The notes beneath the pieces are model-generated. The model worked only from the letters and a program-made list of their open reading frames with translations. It did not search any database and was not told the DNA's origin. Shown piece by piece: positions 1 to 8,599 of a DNA stretch of 64,000 nt (position 1 is the first letter of the stretch; the number at the start of each line of letters is the position of its first letter). A program made the translations under genes and the position numbers. Source of the stretch: Micromonospora echinofusca (lineage in GTDB: Bacteria; Actinomycetota; Actinomycetes; Mycobacteriales; Micromonosporaceae); contig NZ_LT607733.1 of assembly GCF_900091445.1 (NCBI RefSeq), positions 1,319,501 through 1,383,500 on the forward strand. The letters are read 5' to 3'.

Positions 1-1580
1 GCGACCGTGGCCCCGCCGGAGGCGGTCAGCCAGCGGTTGTGTCGTACCCGGACCAACACCGTGCCGGCGGCTGGTGCCCGGAACGTAACCGAAGCGCCGT
101 CCTGGGCGAGCAGTTCGGCAGGTGCGCCGACGATCGGGGTCGGATCGGTCACCGTCCAGACCTGCCAGTGCGGGCCGGACCAGACGGGCGTCAGGTAGGG
201 CAGCCCGCCCTCGACCAGCTCGGCCTCGGCCCGCCCGACCCAGGACAGCGGGGCGTCCGGCACCGCGACGAACTGCACGGCGTTCTCGGTGAGCCAGTCC
301 CGGTAGCTCGCGGCGGTCAGCGGCACGCCGGTGCCGGACGCACCCGGCACGGCGGTGAAGAAGAGCGGGTTGCGGTCGATGTCGGCCTGCCGCAGCCAGC
401 CCCGGGCCAGCGGCACCTCGCCCAGCCTTGCCGCCTCCCAGTAGTTGCGGGTCGGCGGGACCTCCACCCGGCCGGTGAGCCGCTGTCCGTCGAGGAACGC
501 GCGCAGCGGCGCGAAGTAGGCCGCCCGGCTGGTCGGGTCGTCGACGCTGTGCAGGTCGGCGGGGGGCACCGGCGGCTGCCACCAGCACACCGCCGCCAGC
601 AGCGCGGCCAGCGCGACACTGCCCCCAGCTTCGGTCCGGGCGGTCTGCGCGGCGGACGGCGCACCGGTGCGGGCGCGCCGGGCGAGCCACGCCGTCAGCC
701 TGGCCGGAGGGCGGGCCGCGGCGGCCAGCAGGGGCAGGGCGAACATGACGGCCAGCCGGGTGGCGTTCAGCCCGACCGGGGTGTGCACCAGCGCCGCCGC
801 CAGTACCCCGGCCGCCGAGAGCAGCGCCCCCACCCGCACCGGCCGGTACCCCACCAGCGCGGCCACGAGCATGCTGGTCACCACGGCGCGGACCGTGTCG
901 GTGCGGCTGATGTTCATCCAGCCGCCGTCGCCGAAGAGCAGGGCGGTCAGCCCGAGCGGCAGCGCGGCGGCGACGCCGAGGGTGAGGCCGTCGGCGTAGC
1001 GGCGGGTCAGCAGCAGCGCCGCGCCGGCCAGGCCGACGAAGAGGCCCGCCACCGGACTCGTGGCCGAGGCCAGCATCGCGGCGACCGCCGCCAGCCCCAG
1101 CCTGATGAGCTGCCGGCGGCGCACGCCCCGGTACGGGCCGGCGTCGGCCGGGACGCGGGGGAGGGTGAGTGCGAGCAACGCGCCGAGGCCGAAGGCCACC
1201 CCGAGGCCGTACGTCACGCGGCCCGAGACCAGGTTCCCGGCGATGGTGAGCACCCCCACCAGGCTGCCGAGCAGCGGACGGGGCACTCCGGTGCGCACCA
1301 GCAGCGCCGCGAACGCGGTGGCCGCCGCCGCCAGGGCCAGCACGCCGGTGACCCGCACCCCGAGCAGCGCCATCACCGGCTGGGAGACGAGGCTGTAGCC
1401 GAACTGCTGCACGCCGCCGTACCAGCGCAGGTCCACCGGAGTGGGGCCGTGCGCGGCGAAGAAGCCGGCCCGCGCGACCTGCGCGGCGAGGTCGGAACCG
1501 GTCGGTGGGAGGGCGAGGTAGGCCACGCCGAGGAGCACGGCGGATGCGGCGGCCACCGCCACCACCCGACTGCGCCGCAT
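1..1580 (-). CDS. Polytopic membrane protein, C-terminus cut by window edge
   Basis: The minus-strand frame from an ATG at 1580 stays open to the window edge, giving about 526 residues without a stop; the C-terminus lies outside. GGAGG sits five bases before the ATG. The N-terminus (MRRSRVVAVAAASAVLLG) is a membrane anchor, followed by many hydrophobic Ala/Leu/Val segments to about residue 320 and then a soluble, probably extracytoplasmic, tail with several Trp and Tyr. It is divergent from the MptB-like gene at 1617 with only 36 bases between starts, so shared regulation is likely. The layout (multi-spanning domain plus exported tail) resembles GT-C glycosyltransferases, but I see no diagnostic motif and do not assign a function. 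Confidence 0.75.
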   Translation of the reverse strand, partial: MRRSRVVAVAAASAVLLGVAYLALPPTGSDLAAQVARAGFFAAHGPTPVDLRWYGGVQQFGYSLVSQPVMALLGVRVTGVLALAAAATAFAALLVRTGVPRPLLGSLVGVLTIAGNLVSGRVTYGLGVAFGLGALLALTLPRVPADAGPYRGVRRRQLIRLGLAAVAAMLASATSPVAGLFVGLAGAALLLTRRYADGLTLGVAAALPLGLTALLFGDGGWMNISRTDTVRAVVTSMLVAALVGYRPVRVGALLSAAGVLAAALVHTPVGLNATRLAVMFALPLLAAAARPPARLTAWLARRARTGAPSAAQTARTEAGGSVALAALLAAVCWWQPPVPPADLHSVDDPTSRAAYFAPLRAFLDGQRLTGRVEVPPTRNYWEAARLGEVPLARGWLRQADIDRNPLFFTAVPGASGTGVPLTAASYRDWLTENAVQFVAVPDAPLSWVGRAEAELVEGGLPYLTPVWSGPHWQVWTVTDPTPIVGAPAELLAQDGASVTFRAPAAGTVLVRVRHNRWLTASGGATV

Positions 1581-1616
1581 GCCCACCTCCGTACCGCGAA
1601 CCACCGTACTGGCAGC

Positions 1617-3026
1617 ATGTCCGGCGTGCCTCACCACCTCGCGCGCTGGCTCGGCCTCGCCGGTTCGACCCTGCTCGCCGTGGCCGCGTTCCTCGGCGGA
1701 GCGTTCCCCCACGGCAACCTGCGCCCCACCCCGGTCAGCATCTGGCAGGGCCCGTACGGCCCGCTGATCATCGCCACCTGGGCGGTCGGCACCGGTCTGA
1801 TGGCGTACGCCTGGTGGGCGCTGCGCGACGGGGTGCCGTCGACCCGCTGGGCGCTGGTCACCGTCGGGCTGTGGCTGCTGCCGCTGCTGGTCACGCCGCC
1901 GCTGGGCAGCCGGGACGTGTACGCGTACGCCTGCCAGGGCGCCAGCTACGCCGCCGGTCTGAACCCGTACGAGCAGGGCGTCTCGGCGCTGCCGTGCCCG
2001 TGGCTGGACACCGTCTCCTACATCTGGCGGGACACCTCGGCCCCGTACGGGCCGCTGTTCGTGCTGCTCGCCGGTGCGGTGGTGGAGGCGACCGGGTCGC
2101 TGGTCGGCAGCATCGTGCTGTTCCGGCTGCTCGCCGTGGCCGGCATCGGGCTGACGGCGGCCAGCCTGCCGGCGCTGGCCCGCCGCTGCGGCGTACCGGC
2201 CGGCCGGGCCGTCTGGCTGGCGCTGGGCTCGCCGGTGATCGGGGTGCACCTGGTCTCGGGGGCGCACAACGACGCGCTGATGGTGGGGCTGCTCGTCGCC
2301 GGACTGGCGGTGGTGGTGTCCCGGCCGGGCCGCCCCGGGCCGCTGCTCGGTGGGGGAGTGCTGCTCGGGCTCGCCGCCGCCATCAAGGTGACCGCGCTGG
2401 TCGTGGTGCCGTTCGCGGCGTTGGCCGCGATCGTCGGGGCGTACTCGATCAGGGCGCTGGTGCGCGACGGCGGGTGGGTGGTCGGCGGGGCGGTCGCCGC
2501 CGTGGTCGGCGCGACCATCGCCACCGGCCTGGGTTTCGGCTGGGTGACCGGGCTGGAACAGGGCGGCCTGGTGATCGCCTGGACCTCGCCGTCGACGGCG
2601 GTGGGCCAGACCGTCGGCTACCTCGCCGCGCCGTTCGGCTGGCACGGTGATCCGCTGCCGGTCACCCGGGGGATCGGCATGGCGGCGCTGGCGCTGGTGC
2701 TGCTCTGGCTGTGGTGGCGGGCCCGGCACCGGGAGCCGATCTGGCACGCCGGTCTGGCACTGGCCGCCACGGTCGCGCTCGCGCCGCTCTTCCACCCCTG
2801 GTACTGGGTGTGGCCGCTGGCGGTGCTCGCGGCCTCGGCCCGGCGCACCGGATGGTTCATGGTCGTCGCGATCGTCTCGTCGTTCCTGGTGCTCGCCGAC
2901 GGTACGGGGCTGCCCCGGTACACCAAGACCGTCGGGGCGCCGCTGATGACGCTGTTCGTGATCGTGATGGTGGTCCGCTTGGTACGGTCGGCTCGGGCGG
3001 CACGTCGGCCGGCCGTCGTGGACTGA
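1617..3026 (+). CDS. mptB: MptB-like polyprenol-phosphomannose-dependent alpha-1,6-mannosyltransferase (copy 1)
   Basis: A 469-residue polytopic membrane protein. The segments GSRDVYAYACQGASYAAG, LNPYEQG, SAPYGPLF, HLVSGAHNDALM and FHPWYWVWPLAV match the MptA/MptB family, which uses polyprenyl-phosphate mannose on the outer face of the membrane to extend alpha-1,6 mannan in lipoglycan synthesis. The ATG at 1617 (MSGVPHHLARW) begins just before the first hydrophobic segment; the frame is open far upstream, but that part is antisense to the neighbouring membrane gene. A second copy follows 14 bases after the stop, so the two are probably co-transcribed. Family assignment is firm; the exact acceptor is not known from sequence. 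Confidence 0.85.
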   Translation: MSGVPHHLARWLGLAGSTLLAVAAFLGGAFPHGNLRPTPVSIWQGPYGPLIIATWAVGTGLMAYAWWALRDGVPSTRWALVTVGLWLLPLLVTPPLGSRDVYAYACQGASYAAGLNPYEQGVSALPCPWLDTVSYIWRDTSAPYGPLFVLLAGAVVEATGSLVGSIVLFRLLAVAGIGLTAASLPALARRCGVPAGRAVWLALGSPVIGVHLVSGAHNDALMVGLLVAGLAVVVSRPGRPGPLLGGGVLLGLAAAIKVTALVVVPFAALAAIVGAYSIRALVRDGGWVVGGAVAAVVGATIATGLGFGWVTGLEQGGLVIAWTSPSTAVGQTVGYLAAPFGWHGDPLPVTRGIGMAALALVLLWLWWRARHREPIWHAGLALAATVALAPLFHPWYWVWPLAVLAASARRTGWFMVVAIVSSFLVLADGTGLPRYTKTVGAPLMTLFVIVMVVRLVRSARAARRPAVVD

Positions 3027-3040
3027 GGAGAGGTACGCCG

Positions 3041-4588
3041 GTGACCACTCCCGGCGCTCCGCCGGCCTCGCCCGGCATCCCGCAGCCGCCCGGATCCCCG
3101 CCGCCGCCCCCGGGCCCGCCGCCATCCGGGCCCCCGCCGCCGTCGCCCGGCGCCGCCCGGTCCGCCCGCTGGGCCGGCCTGGTCGGGGCGGTGCTGCTGA
3201 TCGTCGCCGGCTGGCTCGGCGGCGCGCTGCCCCGGGCCGCCCCTGCGCCGGGCCCGGCCGACGAGCCGTGGACCGTCGCGCTGTGGCTGGGCGGCACCGG
3301 GCTGATGGTCGGCGCCTGGTGGGCGCTGCGCGGTGGCGCGCCGACGACGCGGTGGGCGTACCTCACCGCCGGGCTGTGGGCGCTGCCGCTGCTGGCGGCC
3401 CCGCCGCTGGGCAGCCGGGACGTCTACTCGTACGCCTGTCAGGGCTGGGCGTACGCGCACGGCGTCGACCCGTACGCCACCGGCGTGGCCGAGGCCGGTT
3501 GCCCCTGGGCGGACGCGGTCGCGCCGATCTGGCGGGACACGCCGGCGCCGTACGGGCCGGTCTTCGTGCTGCTCGCCGCGCTCGCCGTGACGCTCGGCGG
3601 CGGCCTGGTGGGCGCGGTCGTGGCGTTCCGCCTGCTCGCGGTCGCCGGGGTGCTGCTGGCTGCCGGATGCCTGCCGGGGCTGGCCCGGGCCGCCGGGGTG
3701 CCCACCCGCCGGGCGGCCTGGCTGGCGCTGGCCAGCCCGCTGGTCGGGGTGCACCTGGTGGCCGGTGCGCACAACGACGCGGTGATGCTCGGCCTGCTCC
3801 TGCCGGGCCTGCTGGTGCTGGTCCGTCGGCCCGGCAGGCCGGGGCCGCTGCTGCTGGCCGGGGCGCTGCTCGGGCTGGCGGTGACCGTGAAGGCGACCGC
3901 CGTGGTGGTGCTCCCGTTCGCGGCGCTCGCGGCCGTCCTCGGCCGCCACACCCTGCGGGCGCTGCTGCGCGACGGCGGCTGGCTGGCCGGCGGGGTGATC
4001 GGCGCGGTGGCGGCCACCTCGCTGCTGTCCGGCCTCGGCGTCGGCTGGGTCGGCGGGCTGACCCGCAGCGGCGACTCCGAGCAGTGGACCTCCCCGCCCA
4101 CGGCGCTCGGCTTCGTCGTCGACTACGCGGGTGGGCTCGCCGGCCGGGAACCGGGCGCGGTGCCGGTCACCCGCGCGGTGGCCCTGCTGCTGCTCGCGGT
4201 GGCGGTGGCGGCGCTGTGGTGGCGCGCGTGGTCGGGTCTGCGTCGGCTGAACGACGTCCGGCAACGGGCGGCCCGCCTAAACGACGCCCGCCCCTCAGCC
4301 GCCCTGTTCGGGGCCGGACTGGCGCTGGCCGCCACGGTCGTGCTGGCGCCGGTGTTCCACCCCTGGTACGCCACCTGGCCCCTGGCGGTGCTCGCGGTCG
4401 CCGCGGCGCGGACGACCTGGTTCGTGGCGCCCTGCGCGGTGGCGGCCTTCCTCACCCTGCCCGACGGCACCAACCTGGCCCGGTTCAGCAAGGCCCCCGG
4501 CGCGCTGGCGATGACTGCGCTGGCGCTCGGGCTCACGGTGTGGGGCCTGCTCCGGCTGCGCCGGACCGGTGCCGCGCGCCCGGACTGA
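3041..4588 (+). CDS. mptB: MptB-like mannosyltransferase (copy 2, Pro-rich N-terminus)
   Basis: A 515-residue paralogue of the preceding gene. It shares GSRDVYSYACQGWAYAHG, PAPYGPVFVLLAALAV, HLVAGAHNDAVM and FHPWYATWPLAVLAV. The GTG at 3041 follows GAGGAGAGGT. Residues 1-40 are a Pro/Gly-rich, probably cytoplasmic tail (PPGSPPPPPGPPPSGPPPP) absent from copy 1. About 25 extra polar residues (around 4238-4300, GLRRLNDVRQRAARLNDARP) sit before the last membrane segments, with an internal repeat of R-L-N-D. Tandem arrangement and collinear motifs point to gene duplication followed by divergence, possibly two successive steps of the same glycan pathway. Confidence 0.85.
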   Translation: MTTPGAPPASPGIPQPPGSPPPPPGPPPSGPPPPSPGAARSARWAGLVGAVLLIVAGWLGGALPRAAPAPGPADEPWTVALWLGGTGLMVGAWWALRGGAPTTRWAYLTAGLWALPLLAAPPLGSRDVYSYACQGWAYAHGVDPYATGVAEAGCPWADAVAPIWRDTPAPYGPVFVLLAALAVTLGGGLVGAVVAFRLLAVAGVLLAAGCLPGLARAAGVPTRRAAWLALASPLVGVHLVAGAHNDAVMLGLLLPGLLVLVRRPGRPGPLLLAGALLGLAVTVKATAVVVLPFAALAAVLGRHTLRALLRDGGWLAGGVIGAVAATSLLSGLGVGWVGGLTRSGDSEQWTSPPTALGFVVDYAGGLAGREPGAVPVTRAVALLLLAVAVAALWWRAWSGLRRLNDVRQRAARLNDARPSAALFGAGLALAATVVLAPVFHPWYATWPLAVLAVAAARTTWFVAPCAVAAFLTLPDGTNLARFSKAPGALAMTALALGLTVWGLLRLRRTGAARPD

Positions 4589-4676
4589 AAGGCCCCGTCC
4601 CCTTCCTGCGCTCTCCCGCCGCGTCTGCCGCTGCGAGATCTTGGCACGGAAGGGCCCCCGGAGGGGCCGTTTCTCT
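4587..4676. terminator. Imperfect inverted repeat between convergent genes
   Basis: The stretch just after the mannosyltransferase stop (about 4587-4606, rich in GGCCCC and CCCCTTCC) is roughly complementary to 4649-4674 (GGAAGGGCCCC...GGGGCC), and the right arm contains its own small hairpin GGCCCC-cgga-GGGGCC at 4653-4668. It lies between convergent genes and could end transcription from both sides. Pairing of the long arms is imperfect. Confidence 0.45.
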
Positions 4677-4707
4677 CCAAGGTCTATACGTGACGCGTGC
4701 GGGACGG

Positions 4708-5697
4708 TCAGCGGTGCCTGCCGCAGGTCGGGCAACGGGCGTCAGGTCCGACCGGGCCGGGCCGGCGCATGCGCTTGTGCAGGGCGATGGTCAGCGGCAG
4801 CAGGGCGGGGCCGGCCAGCCCGACCACGACGGCCGTCGCGGCGAGCGCGCTCAACCCCGGCCGGGTCGCACCATTGAGCAGGCCGTCCGCCATCCCGGCC
4901 AGGATGTGCAGCGACAGCAGGCCGATCGGGGTGAGTAGCACCAGCAACGCCCAGCCGCCCCGGTGGTCGGCCCGCAGCGTGAGCCCCATGCCGAGCAGCA
5001 GCACCACCACGAGCAGCACCACGGCGGCGCCGGGCAGGATCTGCTCCGCCGGCCAGCCGTGGTAGCCGCCGTAGCGGGGTAGCAGGTTGAGGCCCGCGAG
5101 GCCTGCGGCGCCGAAGGCGAGCAGAGGTGCCGCCTGGAGCCGCGCCGGCAGCCGTTCGGGCAGGGCGAGCGCCACCAGCCCCAGCCCGACCTGCGGCAGC
5201 AGCACCAACAGCGGGGGGCGGGGCAGGCCGGCGAGGGCCGCCGCCGGCACGACCGCCACCGTGATCAGCAGGGCGAGGGCCACGCCCCGGCGGGTCCACC
5301 GGCCCGGCGCCACCGCGTGTACCGCCGCGGCGAACAACCAGACGCCCCACACCCCGACTCCGAGCGAGACGAACGGCCCGGCGTGCGGCACGCCCCACTG
5401 CGCCGGCGGCGGGCGCAGTTCCATCACCGACCAGACCCCCGCCAGCGCGGTCGCGGTGAGGAAGGCGAGGACGGCGGCGAGGCGTACGCCCGGGACCAGG
5501 TCGGCGGCCCCGGCGGCCCGCAGCCGCTGGCGCAGGCCGCCGCGCAGCAGGTCCGCGGCATCCCCGGGCGAGGGCCAGCGCCGTCCCGGGCCGGCCAGGT
5601 CGAGGTACGTGCCGACGATCTCCGCGCCGCGCGTCCGCCGGTATTCGGCCGGGTAGGCGCGCAGCAGGCGGTGGTAGCGCCGCTCCAACTCGCTCAT
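4708..5697 (-). CDS. Membrane protein partner of PadR regulator
   Basis: A 329-residue protein. The N-terminal about 60 residues are soluble (MSELERRYHRLLRAYPAEYR, then AEIVGTYLDLA) and resemble the short cytoplasmic prefix domain found on permease-like proteins that follow PadR regulators. After it come about eight hydrophobic segments. The C-terminus has a small Cys pair (DARCPTCGRHR). The ATG overlaps the stop of the upstream padR gene by four bases (ATGA), so the two are translated together. The role is unknown; PadR-linked membrane proteins are often part of stress or efflux responses, which is an inference. Confidence 0.8.
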   Translation of the reverse strand: MSELERRYHRLLRAYPAEYRRTRGAEIVGTYLDLAGPGRRWPSPGDAADLLRGGLRQRLRAAGAADLVPGVRLAAVLAFLTATALAGVWSVMELRPPPAQWGVPHAGPFVSLGVGVWGVWLFAAAVHAVAPGRWTRRGVALALLITVAVVPAAALAGLPRPPLLVLLPQVGLGLVALALPERLPARLQAAPLLAFGAAGLAGLNLLPRYGGYHGWPAEQILPGAAVVLLVVVLLLGMGLTLRADHRGGWALLVLLTPIGLLSLHILAGMADGLLNGATRPGLSALAATAVVVGLAGPALLPLTIALHKRMRRPGPVGPDARCPTCGRHR

Positions 5698-6053
5698 GCC
5701 AGACCCCCGGCGGTACGCGGGGCGAGCGGCCGGGTCGCGCGGGCGCGCAGCCGGGCGGTGGCCGCCTCGACGTTGCGGCGCAGGCGCTCGGTCTCGGCGG
5801 CCAGCGTGGCGTCGCCGGCGGGGGAGAGGCGGTAGTAGCGGCGCAGCCGGCCGTCCACCACCTCCTCGCGGTCGACCTCGACCAGGCCGGCGTCGGTCAG
5901 CCGGTCGAGCGCCCCGTAGAGGGTGCCGGGGCGCAGCGACACGCGCCCGTCGGAGAGGGCGGCGACCTCGCCGATCAGTCCGTAGCCGTGCATCGGCTCG
6001 CCGGCCAGCGCGGTGAGGATCAGGAAGGTGGGTTCGCGCAGCGGTGTGTCCAC
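5694..6053 (-). CDS. PadR-family transcriptional regulator
   Basis: A 119-residue winged-helix regulator. The N-terminal core (EPTFLILTALAGEPMHGYGL, then VSLRPGTLYGALDRLTDAGL and the wing RRYYRLSPAG) is the PadR domain, followed by a C-terminal helix (AETERLRRNVEAATARLRAR) that forms the dimer in this family. The GTG at 6053 is chosen because it gives the normal PadR N-terminus; the longer upstream frame has no such similarity. It is the first gene of a two-gene operon with the membrane protein at 4708. A near-palindromic ATATAT site sits directly upstream, so autoregulation is likely. Confidence 0.9.
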   Translation of the reverse strand: MDTPLREPTFLILTALAGEPMHGYGLIGEVAALSDGRVSLRPGTLYGALDRLTDAGLVEVDREEVVDGRLRRYYRLSPAGDATLAAETERLRRNVEAATARLRARATRPLAPRTAGGLA

Positions 6054-6059
6054 GCCCCG

Positions 6060-6069
6060 CAATATATCG
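6060..6069. promoter_or_regulatory. Candidate PadR operator / -10 region
   Basis: The bases CAATATATCG, seven bases before the padR start, are a one-mismatch version of the palindrome CGATATATCG. AT-rich palindromes of this kind are typical PadR targets in actinobacteria. In this GC-rich setting the site stands out and would overlap the -10 region of a near-leaderless transcript. Confidence 0.5.
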
Positions 6070-6226
6070 GACGCGAAGGTATGCGGCGGCCCGTTACGCG
6101 CTGAACCTGCTCCGGCCGCGCCGTCCGGCCGTGCCGGCGTTGCGGCTGCGCCCTTCGGCGTCGCGGTCCCCCGCACCGCCGCCTCGACGGGCGCGGTAGG
6201 GATGACTGGGCGCCGATCGCGCGTCG

Positions 6227-6279
6227 GGTGGAACACCACGGGTGTCAAAGCCCACCGGTGACACCCATGGTGTTCCACC
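6227..6279. repeat. Dispersed palindrome, family A, copy 1
   Basis: Two 21-base arms (6227-6247 and 6259-6279, left arm beginning GGTGGAACACCACGGGTGTC) are inverted repeats with one mismatch and an 11-base loop. The same element, diverged, occurs at 49665-49717 inside a coding region. Here it lies in the roughly 300-base gap between padR and the glnA terminator, where I see no gene. It has no U-tract, so it is not a classical terminator. Confidence 0.8.
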
Positions 6280-6358
6280 GGCCGGGATCGCGGAGCCGGT
6301 CGGGCCGGGTGCGGGTGGGTCGGACGGGCCGGCGCGTACCCCGGTAGGGGGGCGACAC

Positions 6359-6394
6359 GCAGGAAGGCCCCGGGCGGACCCGGGGCCTTCCTGC
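6359..6394 (-). terminator. glnA terminator hairpin
   Basis: A perfect 16-bp stem (GCAGGAAGGCCCCGGG at 6359-6374, complement at 6379-6394) with a CGGA loop lies 12 bases after the glnA stop on the minus strand. Confidence 0.8.
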
Positions 6395-6406
6395 GTGGTT
6401 GATGCG

Positions 6407-7831
6407 TCAGCAGTCGAAGTACATGGCGAACTCGTGCGGGGTCGGGCGCAGGCGCACCGGGTCGACCTCGTTGGTGCGCTTCCACTCGATCCAGGTGGAG
6501 ATCAGGTCGGGGGTGAAGACACCGCCGTCGAGCAGGTAGTCGTGGTCGGCCTCGAGGGAGTCGAGCACCGCCGACAGCGAGCCGGGCACCTGCTTGACGT
6601 CGCCCCACTCCTCCGGCGGGAGGTCGTAGAGGTCCTTGTCGATCGGCGCCGGCGGCTCGATCTTGCTCTTGATGCCGTCCAGGCCGGCCATCATCATCGC
6701 CGAGAAGGCGAGGTAGACGTTGGCCGACGGGTCCGGTACGCGGAACTCGACCCGCTTGGCCTTCGGGTTGTTGCCCGTGACGGGGATGCGGGTGCAGGCG
6801 GAGCGGTTGCGCTGGGAGTAGACCAGGTTGACCGGCGCCTCGAAGCCCGGCACCAGCCGGCGGTACGAGTTGATGGTCGGGTTGGTGAAGGCCAGCAGCG
6901 ACGGGGCGTGGTGCAGCAGACCGCCGATGTACCAGCGGGCCATGTCGGACAGGCCGGCGTAGCCGGTCTCGTCGTAGAACAGCGGCTCGCCGTTGAGCCA
7001 GAGGCTCTGGTGGGTGTGCATGCCGGAGCCGTTGTCGCCGAAGAGCGGCTTCGGCATAAAGGTCGCGGTCTTGCCGTTGGCCCAGGTCTCGTTCTTCACG
7101 ATGTACTTGAAGAGCTGGAGCTGGTCGGCGGCGTGCAGCAGCGTCGAGAACCGGTAGTTGATCTCGGACTGGCCGGCGGTGCCCACCTCGTGGTGCGAGC
7201 GCTCCACCGTGAACCCGCTGTCGACGAGGCGGCGCACGATGCTGTCGCGCAGGTCGGCGTAGTGGTCGACCGGCGGCACCGGGAAGTAGCCACCCTTGTA
7301 GGGGGTCTTGTAGCCGCGGTTGCCGCCCGGCTCCTCACGCCCGCTGTTCCAGGCGCCCTCGACGGAGTCGATGTAGTAGAACGACTGGTGGGCCGAGGTC
7401 TCGTGGCGGATGGAGTCGAAGATGTAGAACTCCGCCTCCGCGCCGAAGTAGGCGGTGTCGGCGATGCCGCTGGCGGCCAGGTAGGCCTCGGCCTTCTTCG
7501 CCACGTTGCGCGGGTCCCGGCTGTAGGCCTCGCGGGTGAACGGGTCGTGGATGAAGAAGTTGAGCGCGAGGGTCTTCTGCGCCCGGAAGGGGTCGATGAA
7601 GGCGGTGGCGACGTCCGGGAGCAGGAGCATGTCCGACTCGTGGATCGCCTGGAAACCGCGGATCGACGAACCGTCGAAGGCCAGGCCCTCGGTGAAGAAG
7701 GCATCGTCGACAGACTCGACCGGCAGGTTGAAGTGCTGCATCACGCCGGGCAGGTCACAGAAACGTACGTCGACGAACTTCACGTCCTCGTTCTTGAGGT
7801 ATCGCAGGAGTTCCTCGGGATTGGCGAACAC
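6407..7831 (-). CDS. glnA: Type I glutamine synthetase (GSI-beta)
   Basis: A 474-residue enzyme that makes glutamine from glutamate, ammonia and ATP in the cytoplasm. The beta-grasp N-terminus ([20 protein letters not shown]), the metal/ATP segment ([12 protein letters not shown]), the [12 protein letters not shown] and [10 protein letters not shown] motifs and the adenylylation loop Tyr ([10 protein letters not shown]) are all present, so it is probably adenylylated by GlnE. The GTG at 7831 gives the usual start ([13 protein letters not shown]) and GGAGGA lies only three bases before it. An in-frame GTG at 7852 would add seven residues and is a weaker choice. A GlnR-type operator lies upstream at 7889-7926 and a strong hairpin follows the gene. 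Confidence 0.97.
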   Translation of the reverse strand: MFANPEELLRYLKNEDVKFVDVRFCDLPGVMQHFNLPVESVDDAFFTEGLAFDGSSIRGFQAIHESDMLLLPDVATAFIDPFRAQKTLALNFFIHDPFTREAYSRDPRNVAKKAEAYLAASGIADTAYFGAEAEFYIFDSIRHETSAHQSFYYIDSVEGAWNSGREEPGGNRGYKTPYKGGYFPVPPVDHYADLRDSIVRRLVDSGFTVERSHHEVGTAGQSEINYRFSTLLHAADQLQLFKYIVKNETWANGKTATFMPKPLFGDNGSGMHTHQSLWLNGEPLFYDETGYAGLSDMARWYIGGLLHHAPSLLAFTNPTINSYRRLVPGFEAPVNLVYSQRNRSACTRIPVTGNNPKAKRVEFRVPDPSANVYLAFSAMMMAGLDGIKSKIEPPAPIDKDLYDLPPEEWGDVKQVPGSLSAVLDSLEADHDYLLDGGVFTPDLISTWIEWKRTNEVDPVRLRPTPHEFAMYFDC

Positions 7832-7888
7832 ACGTCCTCCTGGCACGTCCACGGGTGGCTAGGCTCCTGGCGACGCTATGGCCGCGCG

Positions 7889-7926
7889 GTTGCCCGGCCA
7901 TGTCTTGAGTGTTTCTGCCGTGTTAC
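7889..7926 (-). promoter_or_regulatory. GlnR operator upstream of glnA (two sites, four half-sites)
   Basis: Read on the minus strand, the sequence is GTAAC-N6-GAAAC-N6-GACAT-N6-GCAAC. The first pair matches the actinobacterial GlnR box (GTnAC-N6-GAAAC) exactly, and the second pair is a weaker copy in the same 11-base register. The site begins about 58 bases before the glnA start codon. GlnR activates glnA under nitrogen limitation in related organisms; direct control here is inferred. No gene is visible in the rest of 7832-8140. Confidence 0.8.
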
Positions 7927-8126
7927 GTCCCTCGCGGAGCGTCATCCGCGCCGCTCGGACGGGCCGAAACCGGGCGGCCGGACGTCATCGGCTGTGCCAT
8001 TCTATTGACAGTTGCTCGCCTTCGCCCCTTTTTGTCGTCCGCCCACCGTCGCCCGCCCGGTCAGGCGCACGGCGCGCGCCCACCCCGCCACGGGCGGTCG
8101 TCCCCGATCCGTCCATGCGACCTGGA

Positions 8127-8132
8127 TACCCT
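8127..8132 (+). promoter_or_regulatory. -10 element for near-leaderless RDD gene
   Basis: TACCCT is followed by eight bases and then the GTG at 8141, so transcription would start at or next to the start codon. No Shine-Dalgarno sequence is visible. Confidence 0.45.
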
Positions 8133-8140
8133 TGACCGCT

Positions 8141-8542
8141 GTGACCAACCCGCATGATCGCCCCGTACCGCCCGCGTCGGATCCCGCCTTCACCCCGCCC
8201 AGCCTGGGCCGCCGGTTCGGCGCGCTGGTGATCGACTGGGTGCTCTGCCTCCTCGCCGCCAGGGGCTTCGCCGACCCGGTCCGCGACGGGTGGGCGCCCG
8301 TGCTCGTGCTGATCGTCGAGTACGGCTTCTTCCTCGGGCTCTTCGCGCAGACGCCGGGCATGTTCATCACGAAGATCCGCTGCGTCGCCTGGGCCGACGG
8401 CGGCCGCATCGGGGTGGCCCGGGCCCTGCTGCGCGGTCTGCTGCTCGCCCTGGTCGTTCCGGCCCTGCTGATGGACGGCCACCGCCGCGGCCTGCACGAC
8501 CGTCTGACGGGCTCCGTCGTCACCGACGCCCCCCGCTCCTGA
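8141..8542 (+). CDS. RDD-family membrane protein
   Basis: A 133-residue protein. After a short N-terminal tail the RDD domain begins with LGRRFGALVIDWVLC, which carries the Arg and Asp that name the family, followed by a second membrane segment (LVLIVEYGFFLGLFAQTPG), MFITKIRCVAW and a third hydrophobic stretch before LHDRLTGSVV. RDD proteins are small integral membrane proteins of largely unknown function, some linked to ion transport. The start is the GTG at 8141, where the family-like sequence begins and a -10 hexamer fits a leaderless transcript. The gene is convergent with the DUF4191 gene. Confidence 0.8.
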   Translation: MTNPHDRPVPPASDPAFTPPSLGRRFGALVIDWVLCLLAARGFADPVRDGWAPVLVLIVEYGFFLGLFAQTPGMFITKIRCVAWADGGRIGVARALLRGLLLALVVPALLMDGHRRGLHDRLTGSVVTDAPRS

Positions 8543-8550
8543 CACAGACG

Positions 8551-8581
8551 AGAGCCGGGCCCTGCGAGAGGGTCCGGCTCT
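8551..8581. terminator. Bidirectional terminator between convergent genes
   Basis: AGAGCCGGGCCCT (8551-8563) and AGGGTCCGGCTCT (8569-8581) form a 13-bp stem with one mismatch and a five-base loop, nine bases after the RDD stop and just beyond the stop of the opposing gene. Confidence 0.8.
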
Positions 8582-8599
8582 TCGCGTACGCGTCGTGGG

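Noticed and set aside
39..1616. Long open frame upstream of the first mannosyltransferase ATG
   Set aside because: It is antisense to the membrane gene at 1-1580, with Arg/Gly/His-rich content typical of an opposite-strand shadow in high-GC DNA.
6242..8008. Long plus-strand frame across glnA
   Set aside because: It is the antisense shadow of glnA; the minus frame has all glutamine synthetase motifs.
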